A DNA stretch of 64,000 bases from Hsuehochloa calcarea (GCA_036346395.1 CM070601.1:13947763-14011762), one strand, 5' to 3'; counted from the stretch's first letter, positions 12,001 through 23,497 are shown. Notes: generated from the letters alone by a model not told the origin. Made by a program: numbers and translations.

Positions 12001-14630
12001 TATATGTGACATGTTACCATCCAGCCAGACCAAGAATATGGCTAAGTATGTACATTTTTCTTGTATTGTAATGCAGACTATTGCAGCGGCAATTGTGGTT
12101 GGTGTTATCCTTCATGCAGGGAACCACCTTGTATGTGATTTTCCACGGCTCATAGATTCATCAGAGGTGAAGTATGCTCCACTGGGCAAGTACTTCGGGA
12201 AAAATAAGCCAACATATTTGACGTTGGTCAAAGGAGTGGAGGGCATAACTGGGGTAATCATGGTTGTGTGCATGCTCATCGCTTTTACTCTAGCAACCAG
12301 GTGGTTCCGTCGTAGCCTGGTGAAGCTTCCAAAGCCATTTGACAAACTAACTGGCTTCAATGCCTTCTGGTACTCTCATCATCTGTTCATTATCGTGTAT
12401 ATATCACTTGTTATTCATGGAGAGTGCCTATACCTTATCCACGATTGGTACAAAAAGACGGTGAGATAATTATCTTTTTTTCCTCCTTTACTCTCTGTAC
12501 CTGAAAAATTCTGTAAGCATGAAATTTCTTTTTCTTTCATGCAGACATGGATGTATCTTGCCGTTCCTGTTGGTTTGTATGTAGGGGAGAGGATTCTGAG
12601 GTTCTTCAGGTCTGGCAGTTATTCTGTCCGGTTATTGAAGGTCAACCCACATGCATTTTGAAATTTTAGTACTGTTTTTATGTATGATCCCCCTGACACA
12701 CTTTCTTTGCAGGTGGCCATATATCCTGGTAATGTTTTGACATTACAGATGTCTAAACCTCCGACATTCCGTTACAAGAGCGGACAGTATATGTTTGTTC
12801 AATGTCCAGCTGTTTCACCCTTTGAATGGTACATGGCTCTTATTTGTAAATAAACTAACTGTTGGAAGACTGTACTATTAAGATCTCTAACACCATGTTT
12901 ATGTACACTTCACTTGTAGAATAGGTGGACCCAGTATAGTTCATTCAATGTTAAACACTTCTTTACCCCTTTCAGGCATCCGTTCTCAATAACTTCGGCA
13001 CCTGGGGATGACTATCTAAGCATTCATGTTCGACAACTTGGTGACTGGACACGAGAGCTTAAGCGGGTATTCTCAGCAGCTTGTGAGGCACCTGTGGGTG
13101 GGAAAAGTGGCCTCCTTAGAGCAGACGAGACAACCAAGAAAGTGTATGCTTATTCTCGTTATTTAGCAATAATTATATGTTTGTGCAATTGGGGGCTTGA
13201 TAATATTATTTTGGAAATCACAGTCAAAAAATATTATTTTGGAAATGCAGCTTACCAAAACTTTTGATTGATGGACCGTATGGTTCTCCTGCTCAAGACT
13301 ACAGCAAGTATGATGTTTTACTACTTGTTGGATTAGGAATTGGTGCAACACCTTTTATCAGCATATTGAAAGATCTGATCAACAACATCATCAAAATGGA
13401 GGAAGAGGAAGTAAGTGATCTTTATCATATTTTCAATTGGCATCTCCTGATACCCTAACTGCAATAAGAACTATAATTGATTGTAATTTTTGTTTCTTTG
13501 TGGTTTATTTAGCCATCTATTGCAAATATCTTTTATTAAAACCATGACAGACTAGACCATTTGATTAATTTATTCACCTATGTTTGCAGGAAGCTTCAAC
13601 TGATCTTTACCCACCAATTGGACGCAATAAGGCACATGTTGATCTTGACACCCTTATGAGGATCACATCAAAACCAAAGAGGGTTTTGAAGACAACAAAT
13701 GCTTACTTTTATTGGGTGACACGTGAACAAGGCTCTTTTGATTGGTTTAAAGGAGTAATGAATGAGATCGCCGAACTAGATCAAAGGGTAACTAATATCA
13801 GCTAAGCATATTCTTTTTTTTTTTTTTGTTTCACGTCATACAATGTGTTTCCTTGTTATTTAGTTCTTACCGCTTCCTTTAATACTAGGATATAATTGAG
13901 ATGCACAACTACCTCACAAGTGTTTATGAGGAAGGGGATGCTCGGTCAGCACTCATCACGATGCTGCAAGCTCTCAACCATGCCAAGAATGGGGTTGATA
14001 TAGTCTCTGGAACTAGAGTAAGTTATGACACTAATTAGCCTCATGCTGATTTCTTGATATCTGCAATGTTAATGGTTGAATTTCACTATATCATTAGGAG
14101 GATATGGAAAAGAAACACCTTCTCATGTTCTTGCAGCTAATAATTTCATTCGATAACTGATATACTGATTTTGCAGGTTCGGACACATTTTGCAAGGCCA
14201 AATTTTAAGAGGGTCCTATCTAAGATAGCCTCCAAACATCCTTATGCTAAGATAGGTCAGTTGTTTTTCATTTTCCCAATATAATTAAGTTGTCTTCTTA
14301 TCTTTTAGCTATGAAATAGCCATCAGGATTGTGAATTTTCTGAGTCTTTCATAAAACTGGGACCAGCATGTGTAGATAACTAAAACATATGCAAACCTCT
14401 CGACTTTCAACAATGCAACAAAGCAACAGAACACCCCAGTTCTGGCTGAATCAGTAATTTTGGTTTCAACTTCTACAATCTGATCATTGTAAAGAAGGTA
14501 ATCACTATCGTTGCGTACAGGAGTATTCTACTGTGGAGCCCCAGTTCTGTCGCAAGAACTAAGCAAACTTTGCCATGATTTCAATGGCAAATGCACAACA
14601 AAATTTGAGTTCCACAAGGAGCATTTCTAA
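14..14630 (+). CDS. Rboh: Respiratory burst oxidase homologue (NADPH oxidase), 3' part, 13 exons
   Basis: RBOH proteins are plasma-membrane NADPH oxidases that pass electrons from cytosolic NADPH through FAD and two haems to apoplastic O2, making superoxide. The 5' end lies outside the window. Exons read from splice sites and frame: 14-173, 279-327, 925-1038, 10680-11102, 12077-12460, 12545-12640, 12713-12828, 12976-13143, 13251-13410, 13590-13787, 13889-14017, 14177-14255, 14521-14630 (TAA). All junctions are GT-AG and keep frame. In order one sees an EF-hand (DMVDKNADGHIT, split across exons 1/2), a second EF-like loop (DPEGLGYIE), the ferric-reductase membrane region with candidate haem histidines (NINFHK, HAGNHL, WYSHHLF, VIHG), the FAD site HPFSITSAP, NADPH sites GPYGSPAQDY and GLGIGATPF, and the usual end FEFHKEHF. 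Intron 3 (1039-10679) is swollen by two LTR elements. No stop or frameshift is seen in the exons. Which paralogue it is was not decided. Confidence 0.96.
1447..1591 (+). repeat. 5' LTR of the glucanase-carrying element
   Basis: 145 bp direct repeat of 3438-3582. It starts TGTTAGAG and ends TTCATAACA, followed directly by the primer-binding site. Confidence 0.9.
1690..2545 (+). pseudogene. Captured glucan endo-1,3-beta-glucosidase (GH17) fragment
   Basis: The longest readable stretch (about 1918-2200, frame 1) gives LADKSLITNLVPAMHTLKAV, then KIRVSMPHALGIL, DRVVFAPMLEFHRQTKS and FMVNAYPYFGYN, which is the middle of a plant GH17 beta-1,3-glucanase. The match continues in other frames with MFEAQLDSVYSAMKKL, VAVGET and FETYIFSLFNENLKPGG (about 2245-2510), so several indels have broken it. 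GH17 enzymes cleave callose-type beta-1,3-glucans. The ETGWP site is damaged and neither a signal peptide nor an intact start is visible. The piece has no introns and sits wholly between LTRs, so it was probably picked up as a transcript. It is not expected to encode an enzyme. Confidence 0.82.
2981..3253. mobile_element. hAT-type MITE with 8 bp target duplication
   Basis: The 273 bp insertion is bounded by an exact 8 bp duplication CTTCCGCA (2973-2980 and 3254-3261). Its ends are imperfect inverted repeats: CAGGGGCAGAACTAG at the left and the reverse complement of CAGAGGCGGAGCTTAG at the right. The CAG..CTG ends and the 8 bp duplication are typical of hAT elements. It carries no transposase. 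It lies inside the glucanase-carrying LTR element and is therefore younger than it. Confidence 0.87.
3438..3582 (+). repeat. 3' LTR of the glucanase-carrying element
   Basis: 145 bp, TGTCAGAG...TTCATAACA, preceded by a polypurine run (AGGGGGG) and followed by the target duplication GTTTC. Confidence 0.9.
3583..5139. other. RBOH intron 3 sequence without recognised gene
   Basis: AT-rich intron DNA between the two LTR elements. No exon or transposon protein was recognised. The only clear structure is a short tandem duplication at 4687-4783. Confidence 0.6.
4687..4783. repeat. Two-copy tandem duplication, period about 55 bp
   Basis: The words AAATGTAATGTCTTC and CACATCAAATACTACA..TGCCCTAC occur at 4687-4725 and again at 4742-4783 with a few changes. 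Confidence 0.8.
5145..5250 (+). repeat. 5' LTR of intron-3 Copia element
   Basis: Direct repeat of 10164-10271. It shares TTGTATATATATTGG and CAATACAAGCG and ends ATTCATAACA before the primer-binding site. Confidence 0.88.
5924..10151 (+). pseudogene. Copia gag-pol, interrupted by stops and frameshifts
   Basis: Gag starts at ATG 5924 (MDIVFVPHC, UBN2-type, to about 6463). A damaged CCHC knuckle (CTYCNKHEHVE) lies near 6765-6830. The protease motif WILDSGASFHMTSD is near 7018-7065. Integrase runs about 7444-8226, with CQGCKLGKQ, the core FIDDFSRQTW and ADSAGEYLSG, and AQNGVAERKH. Reverse transcriptase spans about 8761-9560, with MCKWVYKVK, FDVKNAFLNGEL, LYDLKQAPRAWF and the catalytic YVDDMIIT (near 9208-9231). 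RNase H and the C-terminus reach 10151 (VKHELTKHIGVD). Stops include one after gag (6462) and TGA at 9061, with several frame changes, so no full polyprotein can be made. The YVDD motif itself is kept. Confidence 0.92.
10164..10271 (+). repeat. 3' LTR of intron-3 Copia element
   Basis: 108 bp, starts TGTTAGATG and ends TTAATAACA, followed by the target duplication AAAGC. Confidence 0.9.
11601..11617. repeat. (AC)n microsatellite in RBOH intron 4
   Basis: A run of C (11593-11600) followed by about eight AC units. The rest of the 974 bp intron (11103-12076) shows nothing recognisable. Confidence 0.85.
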
Positions 14631-14654
14631 AATCAGGTAAATGCACAATAGGAA

Positions 14655-14660
14655 AATAAA
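14655..14660 (+). terminator. Possible RBOH polyadenylation signal
   Basis: AATAAA, 25 bp after the RBOH stop codon. Plant signals are loose and the real cleavage site may lie further downstream. Confidence 0.3.
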
Positions 14661-16384
14661 AGAAGATTGTGTTGTATGTACGTCATTTTTGCTTTTACAC
14701 GATGTCTTGTTCAGAATGGATTTGAGATAGCAAGGGAGAGAAGCAGTGTGTTGCCACAGCGCACCTACCACCAGTTACCACTGTATACATCTTGCTTGAG
14801 ATACTAAAATACAATAAGAGCACCAGGAAAAGGGAATCGGAGAATAGCTGATACAATGCATAAGACATCAATCATGGATTCAGAAGCACTGATTTCGAGC
14901 GCACCAGCAATGGGATTCCCCCTGTAAGATCTCCCATATGTAGAGTCCACGCAAAGATGCTGATCTACTGAATTTGGTTCCGACTATGCATGCAGCTGAG
15001 TGGTGAGGCCACACGTTTGTTTTAACTTTGTAATTATATACAGAAATGGAAACAGACGACAGAGACAGAGAGTATAGTTTGATTTTTGTAAGTAGTGTAG
15101 GTTGGTAGTGATTGGGTCCAGATTGGGGGCTCAAATTACATTGAAGCATGTTTTGTTGTTGTGCCGGGAGAGAACAACATGCGTTATTTTAGGGGGGTGA
15201 TGTTACACATACGGATGATGTCATTCTTATGGTGCCAAAGCCCTTGTTCTTCTTAATTTGAACTGCTGTTTGTAGATGATTTGGGCCCATCAAAACAAGG
15301 CCTTAGGATGTGTTGTGGATGGTTGAAAAAGTTTAATTATGTTGTGCATAAATACAAAGTTTATGTTAAATGCAAACACATTTACTATATATAGTCGCTC
15401 CCTTTCTTTTCCATTTAGCTCAACAGGTCTAGATAGTCTAATAAAGTTGTTTTTTTAATCATTGTCATCGTGAGTTATAGTTACATATAAAATATAAGTC
15501 TTAGTAGTAGTAAATTGCTGATGAAACGGTCAATACTATATATCTTTTAGTAGTGCAATAAAACAGATACATGTTAAAGCATTCGTGTGTCGATGCATAT
15601 GCTAGTGGACGTACTTGCTTGTTTGGTGTGAATACTTTTATGGCAGCCTGGCCCAGTGGCTCGACCCTATTTTTTTGGGGCTCGGGCTGGGCTTGGCTCT
15701 CGATTTTTGGCCAAGGCCTTCCAAAGCTCGAAAAAAAACCCAACAGTAATAATAAAATAATAAATATTAGTGATTTTATTTTGAAAGTGAATAAAATGTT
15801 AATATTTTATTCCAAAAATAATCAAAACAATAATATTTCATGAAAGAATGCAAATTTTGGGCTTGGGCCTAGTATATGTTGACCGGGCGCCATTTAAGAT
15901 CGGGCTTTTCCTGGCTTGCCCGAGATTTGAACATGCCTACATGCACGTGCGCGCGTGCATTCACAATTGTAATCTAAAAGCTGACACTTGAGAGGTGGCA
16001 AAAAAAAAAACTGGTTAGTGGGGCTCGTCGTGTCGATTCAAAATTGCTCTAATTGCATTCGTTAAATTGGTTAAACATTGAAATGATTTGATTTTGAATG
16101 AAATTAGATTTTACTTTGGCTCGACTTGGCTCGACACATTAGTTCGATTCTAAAAATACTTTCAACCTATAAATAAAATAATATTAGATCAAAGTGTGTC
16201 AACTTCAGAAAAATGCAAGTCTAGGCATTCGATAGCCAGACTTACGTGCCATGTGCTTCAGCCTCGGAGCTACTACAACCATGAACCATGAAGAGTCAAT
16301 AAAACATTTTTTCATTGACAATCTACATATATGACCTTAAACATGCGACATGCATGACATTCTAAACATGTTCAATAATCATAT
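14661..16384. other. Intergenic DNA and RBOH 3' flank
   Basis: No gene or recognisable transposon protein. A stretch rich in GGGCTCGGGCTGGGCTTGG-type words (15655-15730) is followed by AT-rich sequence. Confidence 0.5.
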
Positions 16385-16395
16385 AAAAATGATGA

Positions 16396-16468
16396 TTTTT
16401 AAAATAATATTATTTTAATAAAGAATTGCAAAAATAAATAGTCAATCTTTTTTATTACAAAAATGGGA
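16396..16468. repeat. Left inverted repeat of PMD element
   Basis: Reverse complement of 21904-21975 with few changes, including the shared word ATTTTAATAAAGAATT. Confidence 0.72.
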
Positions 16469-17339
16469 TATTATTGTCATTTCAAATAGCGATATGACCA
16501 AATCGTCATTTAAAATGGCGACAGTAGCCCTATCGCCAATAGAAGTGGAGGCCATGCCTCTGTCGCCAGCTGGCAGTGCTCTCGCCGTGCGAAGGCCCAC
16601 CTCTCGTCGTGGGTCACTCGTCGAAGTCATAGTATGAGGTCTGTACTCCCTCGTGCGACACCAGCCCCTCGTCCCAAATGGGTGTACGACCTATGGAATA
16701 ATACATTATGCATGTAAACAAGTGGAAATGTTGAAAGTATACACAACGCGAGAGCATTAATTGACCTGGTCGCTGCGTCGTAGCGGACGACTCCATGTGG
16801 TCCTGCCTTGTGTATGCGTGGAATTGAGGACACGTCAGAAGAAATCACCATTAGTAAATCGTAGAATTCGAAATAAAAAGTAGATGCTAGTGTTAGAGGT
16901 GTACCTGCAAACTGTGCTAGGGTACTCCCGACATGGTGCCACGAGGACCAGCCTGACAAGTCCGGGTGAGTAGCTGTGGGCCATGACGCACTGTGGCTTA
17001 TCCCCTGTCTACGCATTGGTGGGTCTAGCACGTTCCTCAGCCTCCGGCACGATGTAAGCTCTCAGCCTCCGGCACGATGCAAGCTCGACGACTCGCCTCG
17101 CCTTGTCCATGATCCGGTCCATGGCGTGTCTAAGGTCGTGTCCCGTCATGCTGACGTGCTCCTCGATTGTCATGTTACACACGGGCTCGCCGACCGTTTG
17201 TTACACCTCCCAGTTAGAAACCTAGACCGCCATTTTGTTACAATGACAAATCCAAATATGAGAAACTAATAAGTTAGAAACCGACAATATGATAATTAAA
17301 TTAGAAGTATGTACCATTCAATACATACATTTAGGGAGT

Positions 17340-18885
17340 TTTATCCTATACTTTGTGAAGATCCCGAAGTGAAGAAATCATCATGTGTTGATGATTGTCA
17401 AAGTTAAAGACCCGGACTTGAAGTGTTGATGTGCGTCATCAAGCTTCAAGAAGATGCAAGACAAAGGTATGACTAGCTAGGGCTAAGGATGTGTTCCTAG
17501 TCTTTTACCGGTCTTGGTGTTTGGTTGGAAAGACCGGATTGCTAGCATAGGTTGCCGTACTATTAAGAGGGGTCTTAACTAGTAGTTTGAGTTAGTCATG
17601 TGTTGATAGCTCATTATATTTGCTCTAGCTCATCTAGGCATGATGCTATTTATTTGCGAATGTGTTTTGCAAATAATCGAGGCTCATGCATAACCCTTGT
17701 AGCATGTGACTTAAGTTTGCAAATGCGTTTTGCAAATGGTGTAAGTCCATGTACCTTATTCCTTGTGATGAGTATTCTAAGGGTTAGCAAATGTGTTTTG
17801 TAACCTACTGAGAATATCATCTTTGAAACCTTGTCGAAAATTGCATTCAAATGAGCGAATGTGTTTTGCCATTTGAAGTAGTGCAATTGGCTTTGGCTCA
17901 GAATCGCCGTCCGACCGGAAGGGTCACCGGTCGGACCGGTGGCAAATCGGTCCGACCGGTGTGCTACGGCGGTCGGACCGGTTTGACTTGAACCGATTTC
18001 CTTGTGCGGAAGTTCATTGTAAAATCGGAGCTTCAGCGGTGAGGAAGTTCCGGAGTTCGAGCGAACGGTTTTTCCAGAGCTCCTTTGGGACTTAGCCAAT
18101 TTCGCGAAGGCGGTCTGACCGGCGAGCAAGCGGTCGGACCGATATACCGCGGTCCGACCGGCCAGTGCATGGCGGTCAGACCGGCCGAAGGCCCAACGGC
18201 TACTTTTCTAGCCGTTGGCGCATGGGGCGGTCCGACCGGCCATTGGTTGGCGGTCAGACCGGCCCTGGGCTGTTTTGATGGAATCTTCTCCCCAACGGCT
18301 AGTTTTTGTGTGTGGGCTATATATAGACACCTTGGCCGGTTGGGAGAGGGAGCTGGTGCTATTGTTAAGTGATACACTCATTCTTTGAGCTAAGAGCAAG
18401 CCTCTATTCTCTTTTGTGCATGTGTTGCACTTGGTGAGATTAGAGAGTAAACCCTAAGTGCATGTGTTGCCTTAGGTAGTGGATTGTGTATCCACGTGAG
18501 CATTGACACTTGATTAGTTCAAGTGAAAGTTCGGATTTGTTACTCTTGGTGTTTGCCGACACCTAGACGGCGTGGAGGCGTCGTGCTCGGTGACCTTCTC
18601 AAGAAGCTTGTGAGAAGGCCCGACGGTTGTGAGTGGTTTGGTGCTCGCCATCTCCGGAGTGGAGGAAGAGCAACCATAGTTGAGCGAGGTGTTGGTTCGG
18701 TTTGGAACCGGTCCAAGTGTTGGACTTACCTCGGAGGTGTGGGCTCATTTGAGGAGCCGGTCCAACGCGGGTTGGGCTTACCTCAACGTGGATTAGGGGA
18801 GACCGGCAAGTCTCCGAACACCACGGTAAAACATAATCGTGTCATCTTGTGCTTACTTGTGTTTTACTTCTTGCAATGGATATTA
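17340..18885 (+). repeat. Probable solo LTR of unknown family inserted in the PMD gene
   Basis: The PMD reading stops at about 19000 and resumes at about 17200, so this block is an insertion. It has LTR-like layout: about ten GGTCNGACCGG palindromes (17913-18256), a TATA box in GGGCTATATATAGACACC (near 18311), then a non-coding leader-like part ending near ATGGATATTAAG. It encodes no protein. Ends and target duplication are uncertain, and a pairing LTR was not found. Confidence 0.45.
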
Positions 18886-19000
18886 AGAGTCGCTAGGTAG
18901 GGTATGTGTTGGTCGCCGTGGGCTCGTGGTCGTAAAGTTTTAAAACCGTGGGTCATCCACAACCAACGAAGAGTCGCTAGGTAGGGTATGTGTTGGTCGC
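18886..19000. repeat. 31 bp direct repeat, copies 84 bp apart
   Basis: AGAGTCGCTAGGTAGGGTAT..GTTGGTCGC occurs at 18886-18916 and, identical, at 18970-19000, at the edge of the inserted block. Confidence 0.9.
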
Positions 19001-20804
19001 ACTCCTTGTCCAAGTGGAGTACCACTCGATGTACTCCTCGTACGTCCAGTGATTGTAGGGAGCATCCTCCTAGACTACGTCCTCCAAAGTGTAGAGCCAC
19101 TGTGTCACCCAAGGGACTATCTTATCAGCCTAGGAAGTGCGACCAGGTACTCCCTTTTTGGTGTGCCTATAGAAAGCAAAACAAAAAAAATATAAGTAAG
19201 CAAGGCAAAGACTATGATAAAATTAAATGTTAACTTACCCATGGACGTTCGGCGGCAACAACTCCCCCAAGGCACTGGGACATGTTGTCATAGTTCGAAC
19301 TACCGCATCACCTAGTGCACAAAGTAGTCCTCCACGAAGACGTCGCACACCAAGCGACGCCTCGTGAGCCAGTACACGATGTCTCGCCGACACAAGCTTG
19401 ACAGGCCTCAGGCTGCACGCACGTACATCCTCTCGGGAGTGTACAGTGTCCAGATGATGCAGTCATTCGTCAACTAGTCCAACATTGCAACATAGTCCAG
19501 GTAGGACACATGCATAGTGATCAGTGTGAACATGACCTGTGGAATAGAACAACACAAACATGAGCACATGCAATTCAAGCACATTACGAAACATACTAAG
19601 GGTTCGAAAAACTTACCTGTTGACGACACCACACCGTACCCATGGTCGGGCCATCCACGTCGGCGATGGCAGCGTACATTACGATGGTGTAGGCTCCGAG
19701 GTCGAGCTGTGGCTGTCCGATCTGAAACGCTCGAAGGACCACAACCAAAAAGGAGCGGGCATCTGGAGAGGATGGAGCTATCCCAAACCCCCCGCATGCG
19801 TCGCACAGGGCGCGGTACGTCGCGCACAATACCGTCGGGCCCCAGGTGTACAACTGGATCTCCTCCAGCTCCATGTCTCCCAACTCCCGTGAGTAGCAGA
19901 CTATGTGCTTGTCGACGCTGTCGCTATGGGACCTGTAGAACATCACACACCCAAACAACCACAACAAGTAGGCCTCGAAGTGTGCCTCCACACTGTATAG
20001 TCGGGTGCGTCCTGTGCCATATGTCGCAGTTGCAAGAAGACAATGCCTCATTAGTTAGTTGAACAAAATAGTTGAAGTGAAAACAAAAGAGTTATATATA
20101 TTTACGTAGAACTGGAAGAGCCACTTCAGCGTCGGGCGGCAGCATCCCTTGGAACCTCGCGAGGAGTTCCGAGCGCCACGTCGACGCTACATCGTACACC
20201 GCCAGGGGGAAGCTAACGTATGGCAAACCGGTTAGGAAGCCCATAACCTGAAGTGTAGGCACCATTTCCCCGCACAGAAGGTGGAACATGTGCGTCTTCA
20301 GCCTCCAATGGTCAACCAGCGCCATCAGGAGACCGAGACACCAGTCATACAAAAATCGCCTCAACGTATGGGTGTCCTGGTCGTCCTCCCATGTCACCTC
20401 CACCATCCTCGCTAGCAGAAGTAGGCCAACCGCTTTCAACCCGCGTCGAAGGATTAACAACATACGTGAGTCCACCCACACAAATTGGACTAAAATTGAG
20501 TAAACGAAGGTCACAACTACATGTACGTGGGAACCCAACGTGGATCGACCCTCCATACCCTCATAGGCGTGAGCAGCCGCTCAATGGGTGCCTCGTCAGG
20601 CTGGGAGTGGATGGTACTGAGGCGGCTACGGTGACCCGCGTTAACGACCGGGTCAAGTAACTTGTAGGGTCACTGCACAATGTCTCCTGCAAACACAATA
20701 CATGAAAAATTCAATGCTTACATTATTAATAATACGAAACATAGATATAAAGTAATAAGAAGCATACCGCAAACTAACTTTGCAATTAGTGGCACCACAA
20801 AAAA

Positions 20805-21510
20805 GATTAACGACATATCCGAAACTATAAAATACATCTAAAACTATCTAATTAATTCAATTATTGCAATAAAAAATCTACATGATTAACGACATATCCG
20901 AAACTAAACTACACACAACTAAAATAATGTACTACACGATACTACACCACATAACAATTCATCTAAAACTATCAAATTAATTCCATTATTGCATCAAATT
21001 TTTTTACACAATTAACGACATATCCGAAACTAAACTACACACAACTAAAATGATGTATTACACGATACTACACCATATAATAATACATCTAAATCTATCT
21101 AATTAATTCAATTATTGCACCAAAAAATTATACACGATTAACGACATATCCAAAACTAAACTACACATAACTAAAATGATGTACTACACGATACTACACC
21201 ACATAACAATACATCTAAAACTATCTAATTCATACAATTATTGCACCAAATAATTTATCTATACTATGAACGACATATCCGAAACTAAACTATAAACACC
21301 TAAAAGGACAAACTGCAAGATAATACACTACATAACAACGCATCTAGAACTTTCTAAACCATTCATGTACTGCGCCATAAATTATATCTATACAATCAAC
21401 TAAACTATATCTATACGATCAACTAAACTATACACAGCTAAAAAAATACTACTACAAGCTACACTACATATCCAAACATCTAAAACTATCTAATCCATTC
21501 AATTCTACGT
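20805..21510. repeat. Minisatellite, about 126 bp period, five to six units
   Basis: The word ATTAACGACATATCCGAAACT recurs at about 20806, 20885, 21011, 21137 and 21266 (spacing 79, 126, 126, 129), followed by a decayed last unit. The units lie upstream of the first PMD coding segment, probably in its first intron. Confidence 0.9.
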
Positions 21511-21903
21511 TGCTGGTTTTGTTTGCAAACCTATCAGGGTTTCGAATTTAGATACAAAGTTACAAGAACATTTACCTATAAGGTAGGCGACCGAATCTGC
21601 TCTCTCCTCCCTCCTCTCCTCCGCTACGAATTGACAGCGCTTCGCTAGGTCACTCCTCCCCTCTCCTCTCGCTTCCCTCCCTCTTTCTATTTTCTCCGAA
21701 TTAAAGTGAATTTAGGTTGATTTTTTCATAGTTTTTATAGACTGCCCCCTGTTGCCATTTGGAATGGTGTTAGGGGGTGCAGGCTCCTGTCGTCATTCCA
21801 AATGACGATTTTCCTATAATTCTAGGCTAATTGCCATTTGGAACCCGACAAGGGCATCTAATGCCTATTAGGTGGGAGACAGTAGCCTAATGGCGACAGT
21901 AGC

Positions 21904-21975
21904 CCATTTTTGTAAAAAAATATATATACTATTTATTTTTGTAATTCTTTATTAAAATAGTATTATTTAAAAAAA
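21904..21975. repeat. Right inverted repeat of PMD element
   Basis: Inverted partner of 16396-16468. It includes AATTCTTTATTAAAAT and ATTTTTGT next to a CCCATTTTTGT block. Confidence 0.72.
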
Positions 21976-21990
21976 ATAAAAAAATGACAA

Positions 21991-22398
21991 TTATGGACAT
22001 TTGCTTACCACAGTGACGAGCTTGTGTTCCCGAGAAACAATAATGAGCTTGGTAGTGGTTACATTTGCCAGCTTGGTCCCGCTCTGTCACAATAAGCAGC
22101 CTCAATTGGTCCCCGGGCTGGGTCGAAGTGCGGCACTGTTGGTCCGAAGCACGGCTCTTTTGGTAAAATATAAATATAAATTTATTTCAATTTTTATACA
22201 AAAAAAATTGAGGTCCTGCCGCCATTTGGTTGGGATAGGAACGTGTTGCCACTTCAAATGACTATTTCCATCTCTATCGCCATTCCAAATGGCTATAGAG
22301 ATATTTAATATTGTTTGGTTGGCGACAGAGATATTATCGCCAATCTAAATGGTGATAGGGCGTGTCGCTATTTCAAAAGTGACAAAGGCCCTTTTTTG

Positions 22399-22474
<76 letters not shown>

Positions 22475-23497
22475 CTACACTGATGCACCATTGACGACCT
22501 ACCTTCCCTCACACACCAATGCTTCACCAAATCGTGTGTGTTCTATCTTTTGTCGTCATCACAGCTTTTCTGCTTCAACCTCCAATAGCAAGCTCAATTC
22601 TTGATCGATCCCTCTCAACTGCTACTACTTCTAATGCAACACTCTATCACATAGTTATCTTCCACTTAATAATTGTTTGCTACCAATCATTGCGACATCA
22701 ACACGCATACACGTGCAACCATCGTCGATCCCTACCGGAGACACCCGTCACGCTCTCTTTGATGGCCCAAGGCCTATTCCCTACGACCGCACCATCTTTA
22801 CTTCGAGCTCTTAGCTCTTTTGCTTCTATACGCTCGTGCTTCTATTCGTAGGGATGCATGCATGTATATACATATACATGATGTTATACGTGACTGATGA
22901 CCTCTTCTTTCACATCGATCGCTCATCTTTTTTAACATTGGCCAACTCAACGTTGTAACTTCCTCACTAACCGCGGCAACCTCCCATCTTCACAGATACC
23001 GACATATATGCTTTAGTCGTTATCTAACGATATAGAGAATCTTCTCGCCATCGCCTGTGGTGTCGTGCCCCTCACCAGCAATGACATGCCCTAGGTACCC
23101 AATGGTCACATATTATCCATAGCTCGTCTTCAATGCAAATCTTCATATCCTCTCTATCAGGGTTTTCCATCATCGAGTTTCTTTGGCCACTGACTTCTTC
23201 AATAATGCTGACGCTCACAACTCGTTGTCTCGGTCTTTGGCTTCTTCAACTCTAGACTTTCTCTTCAATGGCTCCAGCAAGCAGCACATTATTGTCCTCG
23301 TCGAATGGCTAAGGTGAGCAGCATAATATTGTCCTTATCTCTATCGCCGCCGCCTCGGTAGTTCATTTTCCTCTGGGTCAATGTCTTCTTGCATGACAAA
23401 TTGATGCAATTTCACTCTTTCGTGGTCTCCTCTGACGCCATTCGTGCTGTTCTCATTATAACTTTTATTTTTATTCAAAATTTTTGTTGTTTTTATT
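21991..23497. other. Intergenic DNA; relic of a second GCCATTT-palindrome element and an (AT)n tract
   Basis: 22210-22400 repeats the GCCATTNCAAATGGC/GGCGATAG palindrome words found just inside the ends of the neighbouring PMD element, in the opposite sense. This suggests a related remnant. A pure (AT)n tract follows at 22405-22472. No gene was recognised from 22473 to 23497. Confidence 0.5.
22405..22472. repeat. (AT)n microsatellite
   Basis: About 68 bp of uninterrupted TA units. Confidence 0.97.

Larger units (their letters stand above)
16600..20660 (-). pseudogene. Plant mobile domain (aminotransferase-like) gene, decayed
   Basis: Reading the minus strand from 20660 down: DPVVNAGHRSRLSTI and ERLLTPMRVWRVDPRW (about 20640-20530); the hallmark PMD stretch LLLARMVEVTWEDDQDTHT, LRRFLYD, MALVDHWRLKTHMFHLLCGE, MVPTLQVMGFLTGLP (about 20460-20105); YLLWLFGCVMF, YTWGPTVLCATYRALCDAC and GPTMGTVWCR (about 20030-19615); then DIVYWLTRRLVCDVFVEDY (about 19400-19260), VALHFGGRSLGG (about 19110-19060), EHVSMTGHDLRHAMDRIMDK (about 17165-17105) and HPDLSGWSSWHHVGSTLAQF (about 16960-16900). 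The PMD is shared by MAIN/MAIL1-type proteins and transposon-borne relatives. Several in-frame stops and a 1.6 kb insertion (17.34-18.88 kb) make it non-functional. Confidence 0.78.
16385..21990 (-). mobile_element. DNA-transposon-like element with inverted ends carrying a PMD gene
   Basis: About 75 bp at 16396-16468 is repeated in inverted orientation at 21904-21975. The shared core is ATTTTAATAAAGAATT followed by CAAAAATAAATAG, then an ACAAAAATGGG block. Inside each end are repeated imperfect palindromes of the GCCATTTGGAATGGCGACAG type. Between them lies a decayed plant-mobile-domain gene on the minus strand with a GA-rich leader (about 21590-21710). No transposase was found. PMD genes are known passengers of Mutator-like elements and of some gypsy elements, so a non-autonomous MULE is a reasonable guess. 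Exact ends and target duplication could not be fixed. Confidence 0.6.

Noticed and set aside
17913..18256. Regularly spaced GGTCNGACCGG repeats resembling a CRISPR array
   Set aside because: Unit too short, spacing irregular, eukaryotic LTR context and no cas genes.
18523..18900. 125-codon open frame
   Set aside because: Lies in the non-coding LTR-like block and has no recognised domain.
18886..19000. 31 bp repeats as target-site duplication of the inserted block
   Set aside because: Far longer than an LTR target duplication, and both copies are on the same side of the insertion.
22345..22530. Open frame made of Ile-Tyr repeats
   Set aside because: Translation of an (AT)n microsatellite.
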